From Alphaproteobacteria bacterium (GTDB lineage Bacteria; Pseudomonadota; Alphaproteobacteria; SHVP01): 11,019 nucleotides of DNA. Location of the stretch: positions 1 to 11,019 of the forward strand of contig SHVP01000080.1 in NCBI GenBank assembly GCA_009694165.1, in the 5' to 3' direction. Below the pieces are notes generated by a model. It was not told where the DNA came from. It saw nothing but the letters and a program-made list of their open reading frames with translations, and did not search any database. The position numbers and the translations under genes were made by a program. This document shows positions 1 through 5,932 of the stretch, piece by piece (within the stretch, counting starts at the first letter, position 1; each line of letters opens with the position of its first letter).

Positions 1-64
1 CTCGGCGAATCTCCCTTACCACCCGCTCCGACGACATTTTGGGACTTCCGGATTTCTGGCTCAT
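1..64 (-). CDS. IS3-family transposase OrfA, N-terminal fragment
   Basis: Only the first 21 codons are in the window; the gene runs off the left edge. The start is ATG (complement of 62-64), preceded by an AGGAG Shine-Dalgarno (complement of 70-74) with 5 nt spacing. The peptide opens MSQKSGSPK and continues SERVVREIRR, matching from memory the N-terminus of OrfA proteins of IS3-family elements, just before their helix-turn-helix domain. OrfA is the DNA-binding part of the transposase, usually fused to the DDE catalytic OrfB by programmed frameshifting; OrfB is not visible. The start codon lies in one arm of a perfect inverted repeat (see the hairpin entry). The assignment rests on a short N-terminal match, so the subgroup is not claimed. 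Confidence 0.65.
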   Translation of the reverse strand, partial: MSQKSGSPKMSSERVVREIRR

Positions 65-100
65 CTCCACTCCTCGCTGGTTACGATGAGCCAGAAATCC
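50..100 (-). promoter_or_regulatory. Perfect 16-bp inverted repeat over the transposase start codon
   Basis: Arms 50-65 (GGATTTCTGGCTCATC) and 85-100 (GATGAGCCAGAAATCC) are exact reverse complements around a 19-nt spacer. In a minus-strand transcript the arm at 50-65 contains the OrfA ATG and the next four codons, while the AGGAG ribosome-binding site sits in the loop. A transcript entering from outside the element would contain both arms and could fold to block initiation. One initiating inside the spacer would lack the outer arm. Start-signal sequestration of this kind is known from other insertion sequences such as IS10 and IS50. The role here is inferred from structure. Confidence 0.7.
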
Positions 101-311
101 TCCCTTATTCAACCCAACCCATCTGTCTCACAGGTGCTGACGCCGGACAATCATGAGCGTCCGATCGTCGTGAATGTGCACGAACTCCGGCCGGTCGCCG
201 CGCGGCGAACAATCGAGCCTTTCCGCTCCGCCGGTCGCGGATGTGCCTGACCCAACCGGGGCGTGCTACCGTCCAACGCTCTAGCATCATCGGCGTTGAG
301 GAGTAGCTGAC

Positions 312-797
312 ATGAACGACGCTTCTGCCCTGAGTGCCGTGCGGCGCGCAACGATCTTCGTGCCCAACCTCCAGCGGGCCCTGACTTTCTACGCGCGGGC
401 ATTCGGGTTCCGCGAATGGTACCGTAACGACATCGACCTAGGAAAGCTGACGGACTTCCCAGTCGGCGATCCGGGCCGCAAGGGCAAGGCGCTGTTTGTC
501 ATCATGCGCGGATGGGACCCCCAGATCGGCATGCTCGGGCTGATCGAGATCCAGGATCCGCCGCTGCCTATCCACAAGGATCGGCGTCTGCGAGCCGGGC
601 AAGCGGCTCTCGTCATCGAAACTAGTGACATTGCAAGATGTGAGCAGCAGATTCGAGAACTAGGAGGCGAGATCATTCGAGCGCCAATGGATGGCCGCAA
701 TATCGGCAGCATATCGGGCACCCCGTTTCCCGCGACAGTCCTGTTCGCCTGGGATCCCGATGGCCAGTTTCTTGAAGTCTTTCAACGGAAAGGTTAG
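312..797 (+). CDS. VOC-family protein (glyoxalase/bleomycin resistance/dioxygenase fold)
   Basis: A 161-residue protein of normal length for a two-module vicinal oxygen chelate (VOC) protein, likely cytosolic. Module 1 opens with RRATIFVPNLQRALTFYARAF (about 11-31), the usual beta strand followed by the F-Y helix. Module 2 opens near 97 (QAALVIETSDI) and ends in WDPDGQFLEVFQ (147-158), where Glu155 sits at the conserved C-terminal metal-ligand position. The first-strand ligand position, often His, is Thr here, so classic glyoxalase I metal chemistry is uncertain. VOC members include glyoxalases, ring-cleaving dioxygenases, epimerases and drug-binding resistance proteins; the substrate cannot be read from sequence. 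The ATG is preceded by GAGGAG (298-303) with 8 nt spacing. It lies about 180 nt from the insertion sequence and upstream of a methyltransferase in the same direction. Confidence 0.85.
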   Translation: MNDASALSAVRRATIFVPNLQRALTFYARAFGFREWYRNDIDLGKLTDFPVGDPGRKGKALFVIMRGWDPQIGMLGLIEIQDPPLPIHKDRRLRAGQAALVIETSDIARCEQQIRELGGEIIRAPMDGRNIGSISGTPFPATVLFAWDPDGQFLEVFQRKG

Positions 798-909
798 CTG
801 CCGGGGTCGCCGAGCTTTTCTTGCGGTGAGGCCTCGTTTACCGCTGTTGGGGCTCAAGTTGGTCTCGGGCTGCTGTGACCCATTAGCGGAGTCAGTCCAG
901 GAGGGTACG

Positions 910-2103
910 TTGCTCGAGCAGATCAAGCATACGATGCTACCCGAATCCACGCACGACGAAGCGGCGCGCCAAGATTTTGTGCTGAGCTTCAAGCGGCACG
1001 TCCAGAATGAAGTCCTCCCCGGAACGGAGCGGGTGTACAGAGACACCGTGTTGCCGAACTTCCGTCGTGCGCACGGGCGAGATCCGCGAACGCGCCACGA
1101 AGTACGCCGTGCCATGGAAGAATCGCCTTACTACCAGATGAGCACTGTGCTCCAGCGCGAGGGCCAGTCCATGCTCTGGCATTCTGTCTTGGATTCCGTC
1201 GAACGGAACTTGCCGGCGCTTGTTGCCCGGGCGAACGCCATCGCCCAGGCTGCCACGCGAGGCAGCCTGGGCATCGATCCGGACTTCAAGGTGCCCGCCT
1301 ACATCGCGGAAAACCATCATCACCTGGTGCCGGGAGGCTATGCCGAAGAGCGCGTTGACGGAGATGTCGCCGCAGGCGCGGTCTACGACCGCGGGGCCTA
1401 CCTCTACGTATCGGGCTACTTCGGACCCAAGATGGACGGTCTCGGGCGTGCGACGATCGCATTCCTGCGCGATGCTTATCCGGGGTTCTCCCCCCGCCGA
1501 ATTCTGGACATGGGTTGTACAACAGGGGGCTCGTCCGTCGCCCTGAAGGAGGCCTGGCCGAAGGCGGAAGTCTTTGGTATCGACGTCGGCGCGCCTTGCG
1601 TCCGCTATGGCCATGCGCGGGCCGAGAGCTTCGGAGTCGCGGTCCATTTTTCGCAGCAGAACGCCGAAGCGACCGACTTTCCCGACGGCTATTTCGACCT
1701 CGTCGTTTCGAGTGCGATGCTGCACGAAACCTCGCTTTCGGCCCTGCACAATATCGTCAAGGAGTGTCACCGCCTCCTCTCCCCCGGTGGCCTGATGGTC
1801 CACTCAGAACAGCCGCAGTATCACGGCGTCGGCGCCTATGAGCAGTTCGTCCGAGATTGGGACTGCAAGAACAATGCGGAGCCGTTCTGGGGCACCCTTC
1901 ATGACCTCCACCTGACCGACCTGGCGACCGCCGCGGGATTTGCGCCGCATCGCGTCGTGGAGACCATGGGTCCGGGTTCGGCCGATGTGCTGGACCAAGG
2001 GAACACTGGGCGAAAGGTCACTGGTCCTCCTGGCGGCAGCGGCAAAGTCATTGGTCGTCCTGGCGGCAAGGGCATGTTCTACTTTTCCGCACGCAAGGAC
2101 TAA
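910..2103 (+). CDS. Class I SAM-dependent methyltransferase
   Basis: I place the start at TTG 910, giving 397 residues, because AGGAGGG (899-905) lies 4 nt upstream. The open frame extends further 5' into the VOC gene, but those starts lack a Shine-Dalgarno, as does ATG 934. The first 190 or so residues are mainly helical in composition and unassigned. The Rossmann core follows: motif I ILDMGCTTGG (198-207), the second strand ending FGID, then ATDFPDGYFDLVVS (post-motif II) and CHRLLSPGGLMVHSE (motif III region). Thr replaces the second Gly of the usual GxGxG, which I recall also in related methyltransferases with LDMGCTxG motifs. The substrate is unknown; a small molecule is as likely as a macromolecule. 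The C-terminus contains a 10-residue tandem duplication before the final MFYFSARKD strand. Confidence 0.85.
   Translation: MLEQIKHTMLPESTHDEAARQDFVLSFKRHVQNEVLPGTERVYRDTVLPNFRRAHGRDPRTRHEVRRAMEESPYYQMSTVLQREGQSMLWHSVLDSVERNLPALVARANAIAQAATRGSLGIDPDFKVPAYIAENHHHLVPGGYAEERVDGDVAAGAVYDRGAYLYVSGYFGPKMDGLGRATIAFLRDAYPGFSPRRILDMGCTTGGSSVALKEAWPKAEVFGIDVGAPCVRYGHARAESFGVAVHFSQQNAEATDFPDGYFDLVVSSAMLHETSLSALHNIVKECHRLLSPGGLMVHSEQPQYHGVGAYEQFVRDWDCKNNAEPFWGTLHDLHLTDLATAAGFAPHRVVETMGPGSADVLDQGNTGRKVTGPPGGSGKVIGRPGGKGMFYFSARKD
2014..2073 (+). repeat. Tandem 30-nt in-frame duplication in the methyltransferase
   Basis: Two adjacent 30-nt units, 2014-2043 and 2044-2073, match at 25 of 30 positions. They encode KVTGPPGGSG and KVIGRPGGKG. 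The unit keeps the reading frame and adds a Gly/Pro-rich loop between the Rossmann domain and the last strand. Confidence 0.8.
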
Positions 2104-2192
2104 GCTCGGCCGTTGCCTCGCGACTGGCGGAAGGGAGAGCCCTTGGTCGGGCTAGGCGGCGTTACCTGGGAACTTGAAGCGGACGTGGTCGT

Positions 2193-2209
2193 CGCCGGTT
2201 GGGCCGGCG
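2193..2209 (+). terminator. Weak GC hairpin downstream of the methyltransferase
   Basis: In the 186-nt gap before the binding-protein gene, CGCCGG (2193-2198) and CCGGCG (2204-2209) form a 6-bp stem with loop TTGGG. There is no following T-tract, so intrinsic termination is doubtful. A second, weaker 5-bp stem lies at 2138-2153. I see no convincing -35/-10 pair in this gap. Confidence 0.25.
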
Positions 2210-2289
2210 CTTCGCATTAGCGGGCGAGCCAGCCATGCTATGCTGTGGCGAACTTGGCATGACGACCAGGCCATTCGGGGAGGACAGTG

Positions 2290-3828
2290 ATGCTCAATTG
2301 CTTACGAGCCAGGACGGCGGTGGCCAGCGTGGCGCTAGCCCTGGCGGCACTGGCAGGAACGACGGCGATCAGTCGCACGGCGGACGCGCAGGAAACGCTC
2401 CGCGTTGGCACCTGGGCGATGCCCGGGGGGCGCGGCAATCCCTATACCGCGCGCGGCACGCCCAGCATTTTTGCCTGGACGCCGATCTTTGACAAGCTGA
2501 CGGCGATCGACAAAGACGGCGCCGTCATTCCGGAATTTGCGGCGTCCTGGCGCAACGTAAACCCGACGACGTGGCAATTCACCTTGCGCGACGGCGCCAA
2601 ATTCTCGAACGGCCAGGTCCTCGACGCCAACGCCGTGAAAGCCAATTTCGAATGGCTGCTATCGGCCGACGGTAAGGCGACTGCGGTGGGACAGTGGATC
2701 AACGAACTCGATTCAGTCTCGGTGGTCGATGCGAAAACCGTCCAGTTCGTCACCAAGGCAGGCAACCCAATCTGGCCCAAGCGGATCGCCGTCGTCATGA
2801 TGGTCGAGCCGAAAGCCTGGACGGATCTCGGCGTCGCCGGCTTCTCGCAGGCGCCGGTCGGCAGCGGGGCCTACAAGCTCGCCAGGCTCGCCCCGGAGTC
2901 CTATTCCTACGAGGCCAATGACCTGTCGTGGCGCAAACGCGAGAATATCTCGAAGATCGAACTGTTGGCGCTATCCGAGGCAGCGGCGCGCAACCAAGCG
3001 CTGCTGTCCGGCCAGATCGATGTCGATACCGACGCTTCCTTTGACAACTTCGCGGCTCTGCGGGCGGCCAACCTTCGCGTCGACACCATCAACGCCTCCA
3101 ACACCCACGGGCTGACCATCCTTCAGACCAAGGATGGCCCCTTCAAGGACAAGCGGGTCAGACAGGCGGCTAACTACGCCGTCGACAAGGATGCAATCGT
3201 CAAGAACGTCTATGGTGGCCTCGGCGCACCGTCATCGCAGCACGCCACGCCGATCTCGTTCGGTTACAACAAGGACCTCAAGCCCTACCCCTATGACGTG
3301 ACCAAGGCGAAGCAACTGCTGACCGAGGCGGGCTTCCCCAACGGCGTCGATATGGTGATCGAAGGCGTGCAGGTTGCCGCCACGCTGTCCAACATGTATC
3401 AGGCGGTCGCCAACTACCTGAATGCCGCCGGGATCCGGGCCCAGGTCAAGATCGTTCCGATCAACGAGTATGTGCAGAAGTTCCTGGGCGGCGGCTATGG
3501 CAAGGAAGTCGACGCCATCGGGTCAGCTTCCGACCATACCGGTCACCTCGATGCCGGCGTCGGCTTCTCCAGCTTCTACTCCTGCTCCAAGCGCAACCCG
3601 GTCTATTGCGACGAAGCGGAGCAGGTGATGGTGAAAGCGGCCGAGACCGAGTTCGACCTTGAGAAGCGGCGCAAGATCCTCGGGGAATTGCTCAAGGTGA
3701 ACGCGGAGAACGCCTCTTTGATCTTTGTGGCCGAGCAGACCAACAACATGGCCTATAACCCCAAGGTCAAAAACTTCAAGAACGCGGTCTTCGTCCTCAA
3801 CTATCACGAGATGCGAATCGAGAAGTAG
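2290..3828 (+). CDS. ABC transporter substrate-binding protein, family 5
   Basis: A 512-residue periplasmic binding protein of the size usual for peptide/opine/nickel-type family 5 proteins (DppA/OppA fold). Residues 1-33 look like a Sec signal peptide: arginines at the start, a hydrophobic core VASVALALAALAG, and a likely cut after ADA33 before QETLRVG. The mature part has family-5 hallmarks: an early FDKLTAID segment, AASWRNVNPTTWQFTLRDG with the K-F-x-(N/D)-G-Q block, GSGAYKL, and DKRVRQAANYAVDKDAIV. The start is ATG 2290, with GGGGAGGA (2277-2284) 5 nt upstream; an in-frame GTG sits at 2287. It should hand a ligand to an inner-membrane permease, but none is encoded nearby. An LLM oxidoreductase and a hydrolase follow, suggesting uptake and breakdown of the same compound. 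The ligand is unknown. Confidence 0.92.
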   Translation: MLNCLRARTAVASVALALAALAGTTAISRTADAQETLRVGTWAMPGGRGNPYTARGTPSIFAWTPIFDKLTAIDKDGAVIPEFAASWRNVNPTTWQFTLRDGAKFSNGQVLDANAVKANFEWLLSADGKATAVGQWINELDSVSVVDAKTVQFVTKAGNPIWPKRIAVVMMVEPKAWTDLGVAGFSQAPVGSGAYKLARLAPESYSYEANDLSWRKRENISKIELLALSEAAARNQALLSGQIDVDTDASFDNFAALRAANLRVDTINASNTHGLTILQTKDGPFKDKRVRQAANYAVDKDAIVKNVYGGLGAPSSQHATPISFGYNKDLKPYPYDVTKAKQLLTEAGFPNGVDMVIEGVQVAATLSNMYQAVANYLNAAGIRAQVKIVPINEYVQKFLGGGYGKEVDAIGSASDHTGHLDAGVGFSSFYSCSKRNPVYCDEAEQVMVKAAETEFDLEKRRKILGELLKVNAENASLIFVAEQTNNMAYNPKVKNFKNAVFVLNYHEMRIEK

Positions 3829-3836
3829 CGGTCACT

Positions 3837-3866
3837 GCGCTCCTGCCGTCGCTACGGCGGGAGCGC
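3837..3866 (+). other. Strong intercistronic hairpin
   Basis: Positions 3837-3849 and 3854-3866 form a 13-bp stem with one G-U pair and tetraloop CGCT, starting 8 nt after the binding-protein stop. No T-run follows. Such hairpins between a binding-protein gene and downstream genes often stabilise the upstream mRNA or partially terminate transcription, so the binding protein is made in excess. That role is inferred here. Confidence 0.6.
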
Positions 3867-3909
3867 GGCTTCCCGAGTCGGCCGTCGCCGTCAGCAAAGG
3901 AACCGCTGC

Positions 3910-5028
3910 GTGCAGTTTAGCTATTTTCATCTGATGCCCTATACGGCGACCAACACGGTCCCCCAGGACTGGCCGGTCGCCAACCGCGACTTCGATCCCG
4001 TGGTAGGCACCCGGCTTTATCGCACCTACCTCGACGGCATGGTCTATGCCGAGGAATGCGGGTTCGATTGGATCGGCTGCAACGAGCACCACATGAGCCC
4101 CTATGGACTGATGTCCAATCCCAACATCATCGGTTCGGCGCTGATCCAGCGCACTTCCAAGGCCAAGATCGCCATGGTCGGCAGCCTGGTGCCGCTCCTC
4201 AACCCGATCCGCGTCGCCGAGGAATATGCGATGCTCGACGTGATGAGCGAGGGGCGCTTGATCGCCGGGCTGCTGCGCGGCATTCCGCACGAATATGTCG
4301 CCTACAACGTGCCACCCGACGAGTCCTACAGCCGTCTGATCGAGGCCATTCACCTGATCAAGAAGGCCTGGACCGCGGAGGAACCCTTCGGTTGGGAGGG
4401 CCAGCACTACCAGTTCCGCGCCGTCTCGATCTGGCCGCGCCCGTATCAGAAGCCGCATCCACGTATCCTGATGTCGGGCAGTTCCGAAGCGTCGGCTAAA
4501 CTCGCCGCCCGCGAACGCGCCATCATCGGCTTCGCCCAGATCACCGATCTCGAATCGACCAAGCACCTGATCAAGGTCTTCAAGGACGAAGCGAAGGAGT
4601 GCGGCTGGACGCCCGGCTCCGACGACATCATGGTCGGCACCTCCTGCCTGATCGCCGATTCGTTCCAGGACGCGAAGGACATGATGGAGGAGGGGCGCCA
4701 CTTCCTCGCCGACGTGTTGGGTGGCGGCATGCGCACGGCGCAGCAGCTGGTGCTGCAGAAATCGCGTTACTACGACGATGAGACCAAGAAAAAATTTCGC
4801 GACATGCGGCGGATCATGCGGGTGCCCATGGAGGACATGCTGGCGCGCAAGACCATCCTGTGTGGAACCCCCGAAATGGTCATCGACCAGTTCACCCATA
4901 TTCATCGCGAACTCGGCCACGGCATCCACAGCCTCAGCATGAAAGTGGGCAACGTTCCCGACGACTCCATCCTGAAAAGCCTGCGCTTGTTCAAAGAAAA
5001 GGTGCGCCCGGCGGTGCAGGCGCTCTAG
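3910..5028 (+). CDS. LLM-class flavin-dependent oxidoreductase (luciferase-like monooxygenase)
   Basis: A 372-residue TIM-barrel flavoenzyme of the bacterial-luciferase family, which uses reduced FMN (F420 in some members) to oxidise a small substrate with O2. The start is GTG 3910 with AAAGGAA (3896-3902) upstream; the opening FSYFHLMPY is a typical N-terminal strand, so the later ATG 3943 would cut into the fold. NEHH (58-61) begins the conserved EHH-x-YGLM-x-PN block. Next come the strand with AMVGSLVPLLNPIRVAEE, LDVMSEGRLIAGLLRGIPHEY, and RILMSGSSEASAKLAARE, which fits the flavin phosphate-binding strand-loop. Eighty-one nt and a strong hairpin separate it from the binding-protein gene, and 28 nt separate it from the hydrolase, so all three probably form one operon. 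The exact substrate and flavin donor cannot be told from sequence. Confidence 0.9.
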   Translation: MQFSYFHLMPYTATNTVPQDWPVANRDFDPVVGTRLYRTYLDGMVYAEECGFDWIGCNEHHMSPYGLMSNPNIIGSALIQRTSKAKIAMVGSLVPLLNPIRVAEEYAMLDVMSEGRLIAGLLRGIPHEYVAYNVPPDESYSRLIEAIHLIKKAWTAEEPFGWEGQHYQFRAVSIWPRPYQKPHPRILMSGSSEASAKLAARERAIIGFAQITDLESTKHLIKVFKDEAKECGWTPGSDDIMVGTSCLIADSFQDAKDMMEEGRHFLADVLGGGMRTAQQLVLQKSRYYDDETKKKFRDMRRIMRVPMEDMLARKTILCGTPEMVIDQFTHIHRELGHGIHSLSMKVGNVPDDSILKSLRLFKEKVRPAVQAL

Positions 5029-5056
5029 TCAACACTCCAGCTTGAGGACGATCACG

Positions 5057-5857
5057 ATGGCCTATACCCGACACGAGACGACGCTTTCGACCGGCCCCGT
5101 CAGTTATTTCAAAGCGGGCAGCGGGCGACCGGTCCTTTATCTGCATAGCGGGACCGGCCCACGCTTTACCGACCCGCTCGATCGACTGGGCGAGACGCAT
5201 ACCGTCTACATGCCGATCTTCCCCGGCTTCGACGGCACGCCAGTCCACACGACCGTGAAGGGCACCAAGGCGCTGGCACAGGTGTTCGTCGAGTTCCTCG
5301 ATAAGGTGATCAACGCCAAGGTGGATGTCATCGGCCATTCGATCGGCGGCCAGGTCGCCGCCTGGGTCGCCGTGCAGGCCAAGGACAACATCGAGCAACT
5401 GGTGTTGGTGGCCTCCGGTGGGTTCCGGCCCAAGGACGCCCCGCCGATCCCGAGCGACCCGAAGGAATTGCTGAAAAAGGCCTATGCCCACCCCGAGAAC
5501 ATGAAACCCGACGGTCGCACGCCCGAGGTCTCGGGCAAGAACCGCGAGATGGCGATGCACTATGTCAACGGCATCCAATACGACGAGGAGTTGATTGGCC
5601 GCCTCGGCGAGATCTCGGCTCTGACTCTGATCGTGCACGGCGAGCGCGATGGCGTCATTCCGGAATCGGCGCCGCTGCTGCTCAAACGCCGCATCAAGAA
5701 GTCGCACCTCATCTACCTCTATGACGCAGCCCACGTGCCCGAGGTCGATCAGCCCAAGCGCTTTACCAATCTAGTCGGCGATTTCCTCACCCGCGGCGAG
5801 GCCTTCATCGTCAATTGGGGCAGCCGCGGCCCGGCCGGGGTATTCGCCCCAACCTAG
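5057..5857 (+). CDS. Alpha/beta-fold hydrolase
   Basis: A 266-residue cytosolic hydrolase with a complete visible catalytic set: nucleophile Ser95 in GHSIGG (93-98), acid Asp198 in GERDGVIP, and His226 in AAHVPEVDQP. HSGTG (30-34) supplies the oxyanion-hole turn usually written HG. A lid-like segment rich in Lys and Pro lies at about 125-160. I chose ATG 5057 because TGAGGACG ends about 6 nt upstream; an in-frame TTG at 5042 has no such site. It starts 28 nt after the LLM oxidoreductase. An LLM monooxygenase followed by an alpha/beta hydrolase is a common pairing for oxidising then hydrolysing an ester, lactone, amide or ring product, which is the inferred role. The family also includes haloperoxidases and C-C hydrolases. 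Confidence 0.9.
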   Translation: MAYTRHETTLSTGPVSYFKAGSGRPVLYLHSGTGPRFTDPLDRLGETHTVYMPIFPGFDGTPVHTTVKGTKALAQVFVEFLDKVINAKVDVIGHSIGGQVAAWVAVQAKDNIEQLVLVASGGFRPKDAPPIPSDPKELLKKAYAHPENMKPDGRTPEVSGKNREMAMHYVNGIQYDEELIGRLGEISALTLIVHGERDGVIPESAPLLLKRRIKKSHLIYLYDAAHVPEVDQPKRFTNLVGDFLTRGEAFIVNWGSRGPAGVFAPT

Positions 5858-5883
5858 GTCGGCCGTCGACGACGAGCTGCGGG

Positions 5884-5914
5884 GCCCGCCGCGGCGATTG
5901 CCAATCGGGCGGGC
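5884..5914 (+). other. Bulged hairpin before the ABC-F gene
   Basis: GCCCGCC (5884-5890) pairs with GGCGGGC (5908-5914). Inside, CGATT (5895-5899) pairs with AATCG (5903-5907) around a GCC triloop, leaving a 4-nt bulge. The structure ends 18 nt before the ABC-F ATG and begins 26 nt after the hydrolase stop. No T-tract follows. It could be a weak terminator for the upstream operon or part of the ABC-F leader; sequence alone does not decide. Confidence 0.45.
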
Positions 5915-5932
5915 GTCGGCTAAACGCTCGCT

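Larger units (their letters stand above)
1..130 (-). mobile_element. Left end of an IS3-family insertion sequence (partial)
   Basis: The minus strand at the window edge begins an IS3-type OrfA reading frame, so an insertion sequence extends leftwards out of the window. The outer boundary is inferred. Read on the minus strand, the sequence from 130 inwards begins TGAGACAGATGGG, and IS3-family ends often start with TGA, so 130 is my best guess. Neither the partner end nor a target-site duplication can be seen. Presence of the element is fairly secure from the OrfA start; the exact boundary is weak. Confidence 0.5.

Noticed and set aside
86..250. A 54-codon plus-strand frame opening MSQKSS
   Set aside because: Its first codons only mirror the OrfA start because they lie in the inverted repeat. 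There is no Shine-Dalgarno before it and the remainder resembles nothing I know.
691..909. Longer N-terminus for the methyltransferase, overlapping the VOC gene
   Set aside because: The extra codons are out of frame with the VOC gene, have no ribosome-binding site, and the AGGAGGG before TTG 910 explains the start better.
937..1803. A 288-codon minus-strand frame opposite the methyltransferase
   Set aside because: No domain is recognisable, and the plus strand carries SAM-binding motifs with a strong Shine-Dalgarno.
3832..4929. A 365-codon minus-strand frame opposite the LLM gene
   Set aside because: It is the antisense shadow of a clearly recognisable enzyme in high-GC DNA and shows no family motifs.
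4991..5734. A long minus-strand frame opposite the hydrolase
   Set aside because: The plus strand encodes a full catalytic triad; the antisense frame is a codon-bias by-product.
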